This document shows positions 32,651 through 41,571 of a stretch of 64,000 nucleotides of DNA, piece by piece. Below the pieces are notes generated by a model, which was given only the letters and a program-made list of their open reading frames with translations, searched no databases and was not told where the DNA came from. Source of the stretch: Streptomyces genisteinicus (GTDB lineage Bacteria; Actinomycetota; Actinomycetes; Streptomycetales; Streptomycetaceae); NCBI RefSeq assembly GCF_014489615.1, contig NZ_CP060825.1, positions 2,087,501 through 2,151,500 on the forward strand. Direction: 5' to 3'. Position 1 is the stretch's first letter, and every line of letters starts with the position of its first letter. The position numbers and the translations under genes were made by a program.

Positions 32651-34018
32651 GTGACGGCGAGACTCGCGCGGCGGCATCACGAGCCAAGGGCGCGCGCCGT
32701 CCGTGACGTCCTGGGACTGATGCTGCTGCCCGTGCCTCTGCTCGCCGTCGCGACGGCGGGCGCGTTCGCCGGTGGCGGCACCCGGCGGTGGTTCGGCGGG
32801 GGGCGTGGCGAGAGCCAGCGGGCCGACGCGCAGGCCGCGAAGGACGCGGCGGCGGCCGCCTTCTACGAGTTGGACACGGCGCAGCGTGATCTGCGGATCT
32901 CGATCGAGACGATCAGCGCGGTGGACAGCTCGCCGGCGGCCCGGCAGGCGGTGGAGGGTTTCGCGGCGCTGGGGCGGCGTATCGACGAGGTAAGTCACGC
33001 GTACATCACCGCCGTCGACGCGCACGACCTCGACCGCGACGACCTGGAGGCGTCGGCGGCCGCTCAGGCGCGGACGCAGCTGAACGGCGCCAAGGACGAG
33101 CTCGTACGGGTCAAGGGCGAGCTGGACCGCTTCGGGCAGGGGCTCGGGCCGCTGCTCGACAAGGCGGAGACGCAGCTCGCCCGGCTCGCGCCCGCCGTGG
33201 AGCGGGCTCGGCAGGCGCTTCTCGCGGCGAGCACCGCTCTCGACGCGGCGCGGGGCTCCGGTCTGCGGGCGGACGATCTCGCCGCGCGGCTGGCCGCGCT
33301 CGGCCCCGAGCTGACGAAGCTCAACGAGGGTGCCGGGCGCCACGGCGTCCCGGAGACGCTTCAGCGGGCCGACCGTGTGCTGCGTGACGCCGAGGCGGTG
33401 CGGATCGAGGCGGAGCGGCTGCCCGAGCGCGCCGCCGAGATCGACAAGCGGCTGGTGTCGCTGCGCACCCGCGCGCAGGCCCTGACCACCCGGACGGAAC
33501 AGGTCGATCCGGTGCTCAGCGAGCTGCGTCGGCGTTTCACGGCGGCGTGCTGGCAGGACCTCCAGCCGGTGCCGGAGCAGGCCGCGCTCAGTGTGCGCAG
33601 GGCGGAGGAGAAGCTGAAGGAGGCCGGCACGGCGCGCGAGGAGCAGCGCTGGCCGGACGCGACGGCTCTGCTCTCCACGGTGCGCGCCCTGCTGAACAGC
33701 ACCGACGAGGCGGTCTCGGCGGCCGGGGACCGTCTGCAGCGCCTCAACGCCGTGTCGAAGGATCCGCAGCAGGAGATCGAGCGGACCCGGTTCGCGATCC
33801 GTGACGCCCAGCGTCTGGCGATGGCCGGCCGGCACACACCGGACCCGCGGCACGCCCGTCCGCTGGACGATTCGGTGGCGCGGGTGGAGCGGGCCGTGGA
33901 GGGGCTGGAGGGCCGCCACCCCGACTACTGGCACTTCCTTCAGGAGATGGAGGCGGTCCGGCGGACGGCGGCGCATGTGGTCGAGCAGATCCGCGAGGAG
34001 CGCGGCGCCGGGCACTGA
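32651..34018 (+). CDS. Membrane-anchored coiled-coil protein
   Basis: A 455-residue conserved actinobacterial protein of unknown function. One transmembrane helix (LGLMLLPVPLLAVATAGAFA, residues about 20-41) is followed by about 400 residues of nearly unbroken Ala/Glu/Arg/Leu-rich helix, predicted as coiled coil (KDELVRVKGELDRFGQGL, ALSVRRAEEKLKEAG). The C-terminus HPDYWHFLQEMEAVRRTAAHV looks conserved. Its architecture suggests a structural or scaffolding role at the membrane. GTG start after GAGAGGGA. No recognised catalytic motif. Confidence 0.78.
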   Translation: MTARLARRHHEPRARAVRDVLGLMLLPVPLLAVATAGAFAGGGTRRWFGGGRGESQRADAQAAKDAAAAAFYELDTAQRDLRISIETISAVDSSPAARQAVEGFAALGRRIDEVSHAYITAVDAHDLDRDDLEASAAAQARTQLNGAKDELVRVKGELDRFGQGLGPLLDKAETQLARLAPAVERARQALLAASTALDAARGSGLRADDLAARLAALGPELTKLNEGAGRHGVPETLQRADRVLRDAEAVRIEAERLPERAAEIDKRLVSLRTRAQALTTRTEQVDPVLSELRRRFTAACWQDLQPVPEQAALSVRRAEEKLKEAGTAREEQRWPDATALLSTVRALLNSTDEAVSAAGDRLQRLNAVSKDPQQEIERTRFAIRDAQRLAMAGRHTPDPRHARPLDDSVARVERAVEGLEGRHPDYWHFLQEMEAVRRTAAHVVEQIREERGAGH

Positions 34019-34177
34019 GGAGCCGCCGGCCGCCGGAGAACCGGGTAGGGGCGTGCAGGACCGAGGGCCCCGGCCCGCCCGCGTTGTCGGTGCGGTGCCG
34101 GTGGGCGGATGCTGGAGGAAGCGGGCAGGGGCCCGCGCACGCCGGCCCGCCCCGGCCGGTACGTAAGGAGGCCGACG

Positions 34178-34900
34178 ATGGCCGGACACGTACTGCACCG
34201 CCCGCGCTCCCGCACAGACCGCCCCGCCCCCGCCGGAGCCCTCGGCGGCGGGGAGGTCCCGCAGCCCCCCGCGACCCGGCCGCCGGCGCCGTCCCGGCGC
34301 GCGGGCGGGCACGGGGTACGGGAGCGGCAGCGCATCAGGCTGGACGAGCACCTGCCCGTCGATCACCGGCTGAGCCGGGTCTACCGTGTCGGCGCCGGGC
34401 TGATGGGACTGGTGCTGGTGGTCTTCGGCGTCCTCGGCCTGATCGACCGGATCGGGTTCTTCGACACGCAGGGCGACACCGTGGCCGGTCTCAGCACCAA
34501 CGGCGCGCTGAGCATCCTGTCCATCTGCGTGGGCCTGCTGCTGTTCGTCGGCATGGTGATCGGCGGCAACGTCGCCTCCACCCTCAACATGACGTTCGGC
34601 ATCCTCTTCATCGCCAGCGGGTTCGTGAACCTCGCCCTGCTGGACCGCAGCTTCAACCCGCTCGCCTTCCGGATGCAGAACGTGATCTTCAGCTTCGTCG
34701 TGGGGCTGATGCTGATGTGCTTCGGCATGTACGGCCGGGTCAGCGCGACCCTGCCGCACGACAACCCGTACTGGAGGGCGCGCCACCCCGAGGAGGCCGC
34801 GCGTGAGCAGCGTGCGCGACGGCGCCGGGAGGCACTGGAGGCCGACGGTGCGGCGGCGTACGGTGCGGCGGGCACGGCCGTACGGTACGGGCGGCGCTGA
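34178..34900 (+). CDS. DUF4383 membrane protein
   Basis: A 240-residue membrane protein with a 60-residue Pro/Arg-rich cytoplasmic start and four transmembrane helices (LMGLVLVVFGVLGLIDRIG; ILSICVGLLLFVGMVIGG; TFGILFIASGFVNLALLD; IFSFVVGLMLMCFGMYG). This matches DUF4383, which has no assigned function. The charged C-terminal tail is rich in Arg/Glu. The ATG follows AAGGAG at 34165. Single gene. Confidence 0.85.
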   Translation: MAGHVLHRPRSRTDRPAPAGALGGGEVPQPPATRPPAPSRRAGGHGVRERQRIRLDEHLPVDHRLSRVYRVGAGLMGLVLVVFGVLGLIDRIGFFDTQGDTVAGLSTNGALSILSICVGLLLFVGMVIGGNVASTLNMTFGILFIASGFVNLALLDRSFNPLAFRMQNVIFSFVVGLMLMCFGMYGRVSATLPHDNPYWRARHPEEAAREQRARRRREALEADGAAAYGAAGTAVRYGRR

Positions 34901-35105
34901 CCGGCGCGCCGGAAGCCGCGGAAGCCGCGGGAGCAGCGCGAGCAGCGAGAGCCGCGGGAGCGGGCCGCGAACGGGAGCCGGAGCGCGAGCACTGGACGTC
35001 CCGGGAGCGCCCGCGGTCCCCGGCCCCGCCCCACGCCCCGACGCCCGCGCACCCGATGCCCACGCGACCTGCCGGAGGCGGCCCGCCTGCCGGTAGCCTG
35101 ACCGC

Positions 35106-35330
35106 ATGCCTCGTTACGAGTACCGCTGCCGCACGTGCGGCGACACCTTCGAAGTGAGCCGTCCCATGGCGGAGTCGTCCGCTCCGGCCGACTGTCCCGC
35201 AGGGCACGGCGACACCGTGAAGCTGCTCTCCGCCGTGGCCGTCTCGGGCTCCGCGTCCGCGGGCTCCGGTGCGGCGCCCGCCCCGTCGGGCGGCGGTGGC
35301 GGCTGCTGCGGGGGCGGCTGCTGCGGCTGA
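35106..35330 (+). CDS. FmdB-family zinc ribbon protein
   Basis: A 74-residue protein with the FmdB signature MPRYEYRCRTCGDTFEVSRP and a second pair of zinc ligands in CPAGHGD. The C-terminus is Gly/Ser-rich and ends CCGGGCCG. FmdB-type proteins are named after a putative regulator of methylotrophs; their general role is unclear. The convergent response-regulator gene lies 102 bp away, the spacer holding a palindrome CCGCGACGCGTCGCGG. Confidence 0.9.
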   Translation: MPRYEYRCRTCGDTFEVSRPMAESSAPADCPAGHGDTVKLLSAVAVSGSASAGSGAAPAPSGGGGGCCGGGCCG

Positions 35331-35432
35331 CCCCGCGACGCGTCGCGGCCCGGCGCGAACGGGCGCCGCGCACAGTCAGACGCCCAGGCGGCCCGGCACC
35401 CGCCGCACGCGGTCCGGCCGCACGCGGCCCCG

Positions 35433-36077
35433 CTACGACCCCAGATGCCGCAGCACCGCCAGCACACGCCGTGAATAGCCGGTCGTGCCGCTGAGGCCGA
35501 GCTTGTCGAAGATCGCGTTGATGTGCTTCTCGACTGCGCTCAGCGAGACGTGCAGGCGGGCGGCGATGGCCGCGTTGGTGTGCCCCTGCGCCATCTCGGC
35601 GAGGACGTCCCGCTCGCGCGCCGTCAGCCGGGCGAGCGGGTCGGTGCGGGTGCTGCGGGCGAGGATCTGCCGCACGACCTCGGGGTCGAACGCGGCCTGC
35701 CCCCGCGCCACCCGGGCGAGGGCGTCCAGGAACTCGTCCACCTCGACGACCCGGTCCTTCAGCAGGTAGCCCACTCCCCCGCCGTCCGAGGTGAGCAGTT
35801 CGGTGGCGTAGCGCTTCTCCACGTACTGCGACAGCACGAGCACGCCCGTGCCGGGCCACCGGCCGCGGATGTCGAGGGCGGCGCGCAGCCCCTCGTCGGT
35901 GTGGGTGGGCGGCATCCGCACGTCGGCCACGACGACGTCCGGCGGGTCGGCCGCGACGGCCGTGAGGAGGGCGGTGGCGTCGCCGACCGCGGCAAGAACC
36001 TCGTGTCCCTCCTCGGCGAGCAGGCGGACGAGCCCTTCCCTGAGCAGGGTCGAGTCCTCGGCGATGACTATGCGCAC
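35433..36077 (-). CDS. NarL/LuxR-family response regulator
   Basis: A 214-residue response regulator. The receiver domain starts RIVIAEDSTLLREGL, with phosphoacceptor Asp52 in VVVADVRMPP and Lys in YLLKDRV. The C-terminal LuxR-type HTH is LTARERDVLAEMAQGHTNAA through SAVEKHINAIFDKLGL. The GTG start overlaps the upstream kinase gene by 10 bp, so the pair is co-translated. Target genes are unknown; repeats upstream of the kinase may be its own sites. Confidence 0.93.
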   Translation of the reverse strand: MRIVIAEDSTLLREGLVRLLAEEGHEVLAAVGDATALLTAVAADPPDVVVADVRMPPTHTDEGLRAALDIRGRWPGTGVLVLSQYVEKRYATELLTSDGGGVGYLLKDRVVEVDEFLDALARVARGQAAFDPEVVRQILARSTRTDPLARLTARERDVLAEMAQGHTNAAIAARLHVSLSAVEKHINAIFDKLGLSGTTGYSRRVLAVLRHLGS

Positions 36078-37207
36078 GGCAGCTCCGCGGTGATCCGGGT
36101 GGGTCCGCCGGCCGGGCTGTGCACCCCGAACCGGCCGTCGAGTGCGGCGACCCGCCGGGCGAGCCCGGTCAGGCCGCCGCCTGCGGGGTCCGCCCCGCCC
36201 GTGCCGTCGTCCTGGATCCGGAGCAGCAGCCGGTCGCCGTCCCGCCCGACGCGCACCTCGACGCGCGTGGCACCGGAGTGCTTCACGACGTTGGTGACGG
36301 CCTCGGAGACGACGAAGTAGGCGACCGTGCCGGTCTGGCGCGGAGGCGGTACGGGGACGGTGTAGTCCAGGCGCACCGGCAGCGGGGTGCGTTCGGCGAC
36401 GGTCTCCAGGGCGGCGCGCAGGCCGGCCTCGTCGAGGACGGTCGGGTAGACGCGCCAGGCGACCTCGCGGAGTTCGACGAGGGCGCGGCGGCTCTCCTCG
36501 TGGGCCTGGAGCAGGAGTGCGTCGGCGTGGGCGGGGTCGTGGCTGCGGCGGGCCCGGCCGAGGAGCATGCCGAGGGCGACGAGCCGCTGCTGGACGCCGT
36601 CGTGCAGGTCGCGTTCGATGCGGCGGCGTTCCCCGTCGACGGCCTCCATCATCTCGGCCCGGGTGGTGGCGAGCTGGGTGATCCGGCGTTCGAGTTCGTC
36701 GTGGTGGCTGGGGCCGAGGAGGCGGCGGGCGAGCTGTTCCTCCAGCATGACCGTGCCGAAGACGCCCTGGCAGGCGAGGAACAGCAGAAGAAGTCCGCCG
36801 AGATTGCTGAACGCCACGGCCAGCGGGTAGGCGATGTCGTCGAGCCACCATGCGTAGACGAAGAGGGAGCTGTACGCGATGCCGACGAGGACGAGAGCGG
36901 CGACCGCCCCGCCGAGCAGGCCCAGGGTCCAGCGGACGGCCAGGTACCGCAGCGCGCGGGCGTCGTCGGGTGCGGGGGCGATGCGGATGCCGAGGAGCCG
37001 GCCGAGCCTGCGGCGTTCGACGGCGAGGAGCGCGGCGGCCACGGCGCGCACCGGTCCGGGCACGCCGCGTGCCGTCCCGGGGCGGGCGCCGGCGAGGAGC
37101 AGGACGAGGCCGCCGAGCAGGACGAGGGGCAGTTCGACGACCGCGGTCGCGGCGCCGAGTGCGCAGCCGGCGGTGAACCGGACCGTCCGTGTCGCCAGGG
37201 TTCTCAT
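36068..37207 (-). CDS. NarL-type sensor histidine kinase
   Basis: A 379-residue membrane kinase. It has hydrophobic segments at residues about 11-40, 92-120 and 125-150, then a dimerisation/phosphoacceptor block RRRIERDLHDGVQQRLVALG with His202, and a C-terminal HATPase domain (VVSEAVTNVVKHSGA, DDGTGGADPAGGGLTGLARRV). No periplasmic sensor domain is visible, so it probably senses within the membrane. It overlaps the response regulator by 10 bp, forming one two-component operon. Confidence 0.93.
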   Translation of the reverse strand: MRTLATRTVRFTAGCALGAATAVVELPLVLLGGLVLLLAGARPGTARGVPGPVRAVAAALLAVERRRLGRLLGIRIAPAPDDARALRYLAVRWTLGLLGGAVAALVLVGIAYSSLFVYAWWLDDIAYPLAVAFSNLGGLLLLFLACQGVFGTVMLEEQLARRLLGPSHHDELERRITQLATTRAEMMEAVDGERRRIERDLHDGVQQRLVALGMLLGRARRSHDPAHADALLLQAHEESRRALVELREVAWRVYPTVLDEAGLRAALETVAERTPLPVRLDYTVPVPPPRQTGTVAYFVVSEAVTNVVKHSGATRVEVRVGRDGDRLLLRIQDDGTGGADPAGGGLTGLARRVAALDGRFGVHSPAGGPTRITAELPCA

Positions 37208-37246
37208 GACCGGTCACGCTAGCGGCCGGCACCGGGCGGGCGCATT

Positions 37247-37309
37247 GAGGAAAACCGCAGGAAGCCGGGCGGTCGCAGTGAGGGAAACCGCAGGATGGTG
37301 TGCGGTCGC
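37247..37309. repeat. 30-bp direct repeat upstream of the kinase operon
   Basis: Two 30-base copies (37247-37276 and 37280-37309) share GAGG-A-AAACCGCAGGA and end GCGGTCGC, with a 33-bp period (three helical turns). They lie between the kinase and the divergent DedA gene, a good place for binding by the adjacent response regulator. Confidence 0.7.
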
Positions 37310-37326
37310 CTTCAGGGCTTCTTCAG
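37310..37326 (+). promoter_or_regulatory. CTTCAG direct repeat before dedA
   Basis: CTTCAG at 37310-37315 and 37321-37326, with an 11-bp period, resembles response-regulator repeat boxes. TAGCGT (37338-37343) follows as a -10, seven bases before the ATG. Confidence 0.5.
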
Positions 37327-37349
37327 CTTCGGCTTTCTAGCGTTCGGCC

Positions 37350-38000
37350 ATGGACACGCAGATGGTCAACGTCGCCGCCGACAGCGCCCCGGGGTGGGTC
37401 ACCGGCCTGATGGACGCTCTCGGGGCGCCGGGGGCGGGGATAGCGATCGCGCTGGAGAACCTCTTCCCGCCCATTCCCAGCGAGGTGATCCTGCCGATGG
37501 CCGGGTTCGCCGCGAGTCAGGGGCAGATGAGCCTGGTCGCGGCGCTGCTGTGGACGACGGCGGGCTCCGTGGTGGGGGCGCTCGCGCTGTACGGGGTGGG
37601 CGCGCTGCTCGGCCGGGAGCGGACGATCGCCATCGCGGGGAAGCTGCCGCTGGTGAAGACGCGGGACATCGAGCGCACCGAGGCCTGGTTCGTGAAGCAC
37701 GGGCCGAAGGCGGTGTTCTTCGGGCGGATGATCCCGGTGTTCCGCTCGCTGATCTCGGTGCCCGCGGGTGTGGAGCGGATGTCGCTGCCGCTGTTCACCC
37801 TGCTGACGACGCTGGGCAGTGCGCTGTGGAACACGGTGTTCGTGCTGGCGGGGTACGCGCTCGGCGAGCGGTGGGAGGACGTGACCGGGTACGTGTCGAC
37901 GTACTCGAAGGTGGTGGTGGGCGTCGCGGTGCTGGCGGTCGTCGTCTTCCTCGTGGTGCGGGTGACGAAGTCGGGGGCCGGGACGCGCCGCCGCACCTGA
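37350..38000 (+). CDS. DedA-family membrane protein
   Basis: A 216-residue DedA/VTT protein, a second member besides the one at 5430. The family block ENLFPPIPSEVILPMAGFAA lies at residues about 35-54, and the conserved FFGRMIPVFRSLISVPAGVERM with its key arginines is in the second half. Members move undecaprenyl-phosphate or lipids across the membrane. The ATG is seven bases after TAGCGT and lacks a ribosome-binding site, suggesting a leaderless mRNA. A 27-bp hairpin follows. Confidence 0.92.
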   Translation: MDTQMVNVAADSAPGWVTGLMDALGAPGAGIAIALENLFPPIPSEVILPMAGFAASQGQMSLVAALLWTTAGSVVGALALYGVGALLGRERTIAIAGKLPLVKTRDIERTEAWFVKHGPKAVFFGRMIPVFRSLISVPAGVERMSLPLFTLLTTLGSALWNTVFVLAGYALGERWEDVTGYVSTYSKVVVGVAVLAVVVFLVVRVTKSGAGTRRRT

Positions 38001-38020
38001 GCGGCGCGCCGGAGTGCGAG

Positions 38021-38079
38021 ACGGGGCGCGTGGCGCCCGGCCCGGGCTGCCTGCCCGGGCCGGGCGCCACGCGCCCCGT
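38021..38079. terminator. Perfect 27-bp bidirectional hairpin
   Basis: Arms 38021-38047 and 38053-38079 are exact complements with a 5-base loop. It lies between the convergent DedA gene and the Ter operon and should stop transcription both ways. Confidence 0.9.
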
Positions 38080-38125
38080 CCGTGTCCGGGCCCCGAGCGG
38101 GACCGCGCGCTCGGGACCCCGTGTC

Positions 38126-38935
38126 TCACGCCCCCGTCGCGCGGGCGGTGAAGCGGCGGAGGATCTCCTCGCCCGCCGCGACGCCCTGGTGGTGGAGGAT
38201 CTCGACGTGTGCGGCGCTCCAGCCGGCCTCGGTGAGTTCGCCGTGGCCGGGCTGCCAGCCCTGGTCGGCGGCGAGGAGCAGGTCCGCGTCGAGGAGGGAG
38301 TCGCCGGCGGCGAGCGTCAGGCGCGCGCCGGTGCGGCGCGCGACCTCGCGGACGGCGGCGCTCTTGGTCAGCGGCCGCGGCACCACGTAGATCTTGCGGC
38401 CCTGGAGGGAGACGGACCAGCCGCGTTCCCCGGCCCAGCCGGAGAGCTCCTTGACCCAGCCCTCCGGAAGGAGCGGCCGCTCGACCACGAGGTAGGCGAA
38501 CAGGTCCTCCGCGATCCGTTCCTTGCGCAGCCAGGTGGGGTCGGCGGTGGCCGCGAGGTGGGCGCGGATCTCGGCGAGCGGGGCGCATTCGTCGTCGAGG
38601 CGGGCGGCGACGGCGGCACGCCAGTCGCGGTCGCTGACGCCGTCCACGAGCAGGTGGCCGCCGTTGGCGCAGATCGCGTACCGGGGCGGGCGGCCGGGCA
38701 GGCTGATGCGCTGGTACTGCTTGCGGGTGCGGGTCGTGGTGGGGACGAAGAGGGCGTCCTCGGTCAGCCGGGCGAGGATGCCGGCCGCCGTCTCGGTCAT
38801 GTACGACAGGGGCCTGCGCTCGTGGACCTCGACGCACAGCAGCCGGGGCGCGTCCGCGTCGGGCATGGTCAGGGCGAGGGCGGCGCTGGAGTAGATCAGC
38901 GTACGGTCGAGGTCGCTGGCGACGAGCACGGTCAT
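38126..38935 (-). CDS. HAD-family phosphatase of the Ter biosynthetic module
   Basis: A 269-residue HAD hydrolase (Cof-like) with motif I TVLVASDLDRTLIYSS (Asp8 nucleophile, Asp10), a cap domain, a conserved lysine in PLTKSAAVREVA and motif III/IV LAAGDSLLDADLLLAAD. In Ter loci such HAD proteins are thought to dephosphorylate an intermediate of a nucleoside-like metabolite. Its ATG overlaps the stop of the PRTase fusion gene (ATGA), making it the last gene of the lyase-PRTase-HAD operon. Confidence 0.88.
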   Translation of the reverse strand: MTVLVASDLDRTLIYSSAALALTMPDADAPRLLCVEVHERRPLSYMTETAAGILARLTEDALFVPTTTRTRKQYQRISLPGRPPRYAICANGGHLLVDGVSDRDWRAAVAARLDDECAPLAEIRAHLAATADPTWLRKERIAEDLFAYLVVERPLLPEGWVKELSGWAGERGWSVSLQGRKIYVVPRPLTKSAAVREVARRTGARLTLAAGDSLLDADLLLAADQGWQPGHGELTEAGWSAAHVEILHHQGVAAGEEILRRFTARATGA

Positions 38936-41571
38936 GCCGACACCGCCTTGCCGTCGGCACCGGTGGCGCCGCGCGTGTACTGGGGGTGGATCAGCCCCAC
39001 GCAGGTGTACGGGAGGCCGTCGACCTCCTCGACGGGTACGCCTCGCTGTTCGGCGAGGAGTCTGACGTGGTCGAGGTCGGCGCCCGCGCCCCGCTTGGCG
39101 AGGATCTTCCAGGGCACTCGGCGCAGCAGTACGCGGGTGGTCTCGCCGACGCCGGGCTTGACGAGGTTGACGTCGTGGATGCCGTACTCCTCGCTGATGC
39201 GCTCGACGGCTGCCCAGCCCTCCCAGGTGGGGGCCCGGTCGGGGGCGGCGAGGAGGTCCTTGGCCTCGGCGTCGACGGCGTCCGCGACCTCGTCGAAGCG
39301 GGCGGCGACGGTGTCGAGGAAGTGGCCGGAGACGTCGGCGCCGGCGAGGTCGCGGTAGTACTTGGCGCCGTGGAAGTCGTCGGGTCCGACGAGGTCGGCG
39401 CGCAGGACGGTACGGGACACGAGGCCGGAGACGGTGGAGTTGAGGCAGGCCGAGGGGATGAGGAAGTCCTCGCGGGTGCCGTAGGTGCGCACGCAGCCCC
39501 CGGGGTCGGCGAGGACCGCGATCGAGGGGTCGAAGCCGTCGAACTCGCGCAGTGCCTCGGCGAGTTCGCGGGTGATGGCGCCCTTGCCCGTCCAGCCGTC
39601 GACGAAGACGACGTCGGCGGGGTCGTGGTGGGCGGCGAGCCAGCGCAGCGCGTTGGCGTCGATGCCGCGGCCGCGCACGATGGAGACGGCGTAGTGCGGC
39701 AGGTCGAGGCCGTGGCGGTGCCGGGCCCAGCGGCGCATCAGGACGCCGACGGGCGTGCCCGCGCGGGCGAGGGAGACGAGCACGGGACGGGGCGACCGCT
39801 CGGCGAGCACGGTCTCGGTGACGGTGCCGACCGCGCGGGCGATCCGGGCGGCGGAGGTCTCCAGGGCGTCCTTGAACAGCTGCTGGTAGCGCTCGCTGGG
39901 CTGGTACTCGACCGGCAGGGACTCGGCGTAGTGGGCGCCGCCGCTCTGTATCGCCTCCTCCCGCTCCTCGGTGGGCGCTTCCAGTTCGGTGTCCGAGAGG
40001 TCCTGGAGCAGCCAGCCGACCTCGTCGGGCGCGTAGGACGAGAAGTCGGGTCCGCGGAGCGGATCGGGAAGCATGGAGGCCCTCTCGTGGGCGGTCGGGG
40101 ACTGGGCGGCCGGAAACCGGACGGCCGGGGCAGGGGCGGTGAGGGCAGGGGCGGTGGCGGTCGGCGCGGCGGCGGAGCCGGCGTTCTCCCGCCGGGCGCC
40201 GGCCGGGACGTACGAGGGGATCACGGCGAGCACCACGTGCGGGGTGTGGTCCGCGAGCCGGGCCAGCAGGCCGTCGGGTGCGTGGAGCGCGGCGGTGTCC
40301 GCCGCCGAGTCGACGACGGCGACCACGGCGTCGAAGCCGCCGCCGGCGACGTTGTAGGCGTAGCGCTCGCCGGGGCCGTCCGCGGGGTCGTCGTGGGCCG
40401 GGAAGACGATCCGGGTGCGTATCGCGTAGCCGGGGTCGTCCACGGCGAGGACCGGTGAGCGGGTGGTGGTCGAGTAGCGCACCTCGGCGACGGCGCCGGT
40501 CTCCTCCAGCGCGGTCGCGAGGCGCAGCGGCGCGTACATCAGCTCCTCGAAGCCGAGGACGAGGACGCGGCGGGCGGGGCCGAGGGCTTCGGCGAGGGTG
40601 GCGGCCATGGCCGGCAGGGCGGCTTCGAGGCCGGCGCGGTGGCCGGGGAGGAAGCCGTGGCGGCCGCCGTCGGGGAGGCCGGCGGGCCAGCGGAGGCCGA
40701 TCCGGGTGTGGGTGCCCGGCCGGGAGCCGTCCGCGGGCCCGGTGCGCTCGCCGCCCGGCCCGGCGCCGTCCGCCGCGGGCCCCGTACCCTCGCCGCCCGG
40801 CCCGGCGCCGTCCGCCGCGGGCCCGGTGCGCTGCGCGGTCGCGCCCTGGGCGCGCTCCTGCTCGGCGACGAGGGCCTGGCCCCTGGCCAGGACGCCGTCC
40901 GGGAGGCTGACGGTGCCGGTGGCGGTCGCCACCAGGTCGACGCGGGCGCCGATCCCGGCGGCGAAGGCGTCGAAGCGCTCGCGGTCGCCCTCGCCGCGCA
41001 TGTCCACCAGGGCGACGATCACGTAGCGGCGCCGTGGATGGCGTTCGTGCAGGTCGCGGATGGTGTTGAGGACGGTGTTGCCGGTGGAGAACTCGTCGTC
41101 CACGAGGACGAGCGGGCCGTCGCCGGCGAGCAGCAGCGGGTCCTCGGGCAGCAGCAGGTGGCTGGTGGCGTGGGAGTGGGACTCCTCGAAGCCGCCGGCC
41201 GGGTCGACGCCGGCCACGGGACGGCGGGTGGAGTGGAGGTACGGGGCGAGGCCGACGCCGTCGGCGACGGCGTGGCCGAGGCCGGTGGCGGTCTCCGCGT
41301 AGCCGAGGACGACGGCGCGGGCGGCCTCGTCGGCGCCGAGCAGCGTGCGCACCCGCACGCCCAGGTCGCGGCCGGTGCGCCAGACGAGCCCAGGGCTCTG
41401 CGGCACGTGCTTGCCGAGGACGTTCGACACGAGCAGGTGGGCGCGCTTGGGGTTGCGCCGCAGGGCGAGGCCCAGCAGTTCGGGGAGGCGTTCGTCGCCG
41501 TCGAGCCCCACTCCGAGCCGTTCGGCCACCCAGCTGCCCGACCACACCACGTTGTCGTCCTCTTCTCTCAT
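38932..41571 (-). CDS. PRTase-TRSP-StiP fusion protein of the Ter system
   Basis: An 879-residue multi-domain protein. Residues about 1-240 are a phosphoribosyltransferase with the PRPP loop LVLVDDEFSTGNT (about 155-166). A low-complexity Gly/Ala/Pro linker (about 245-285) with a tandem duplication follows. Residues about 290-500 match the TRSP region (VLVLGFEELMYAPLRLA). Residues about 515-879 match the StiP/PRTase_1 family (SYAPDEVGWLLQDL, VSLARAGTPVGVLMRRW, VFVDGWTGKGAITREL). Two PRPP-type sites suggest ribosylation chemistry. It starts at the ATG overlapping the lyase stop by one base (TGATG). Central enzyme of the operon. Confidence 0.88.
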   Translation of the reverse strand: MREEDDNVVWSGSWVAERLGVGLDGDERLPELLGLALRRNPKRAHLLVSNVLGKHVPQSPGLVWRTGRDLGVRVRTLLGADEAARAVVLGYAETATGLGHAVADGVGLAPYLHSTRRPVAGVDPAGGFEESHSHATSHLLLPEDPLLLAGDGPLVLVDDEFSTGNTVLNTIRDLHERHPRRRYVIVALVDMRGEGDRERFDAFAAGIGARVDLVATATGTVSLPDGVLARGQALVAEQERAQGATAQRTGPAADGAGPGGEGTGPAADGAGPGGERTGPADGSRPGTHTRIGLRWPAGLPDGGRHGFLPGHRAGLEAALPAMAATLAEALGPARRVLVLGFEELMYAPLRLATALEETGAVAEVRYSTTTRSPVLAVDDPGYAIRTRIVFPAHDDPADGPGERYAYNVAGGGFDAVVAVVDSAADTAALHAPDGLLARLADHTPHVVLAVIPSYVPAGARRENAGSAAAPTATAPALTAPAPAVRFPAAQSPTAHERASMLPDPLRGPDFSSYAPDEVGWLLQDLSDTELEAPTEEREEAIQSGGAHYAESLPVEYQPSERYQQLFKDALETSAARIARAVGTVTETVLAERSPRPVLVSLARAGTPVGVLMRRWARHRHGLDLPHYAVSIVRGRGIDANALRWLAAHHDPADVVFVDGWTGKGAITRELAEALREFDGFDPSIAVLADPGGCVRTYGTREDFLIPSACLNSTVSGLVSRTVLRADLVGPDDFHGAKYYRDLAGADVSGHFLDTVAARFDEVADAVDAEAKDLLAAPDRAPTWEGWAAVERISEEYGIHDVNLVKPGVGETTRVLLRRVPWKILAKRGAGADLDHVRLLAEQRGVPVEEVDGLPYTCVGLIHPQYTRGATGADGKAVSA
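40747..40830 (-). repeat. 42-bp tandem duplication in the PRTase linker
   Basis: Two adjacent 42-bp units (40747-40788 and 40789-40830), identical except at a few bases at one end, encode a 14-residue Gly/Pro/Ala block twice between the PRTase and TRSP regions. Confidence 0.85.

Noticed and set aside
40726..40830. Possible assembly error in the PRTase linker
   Set aside because: The duplicated units differ slightly at one end and keep the reading frame, which fits a real tandem duplication.
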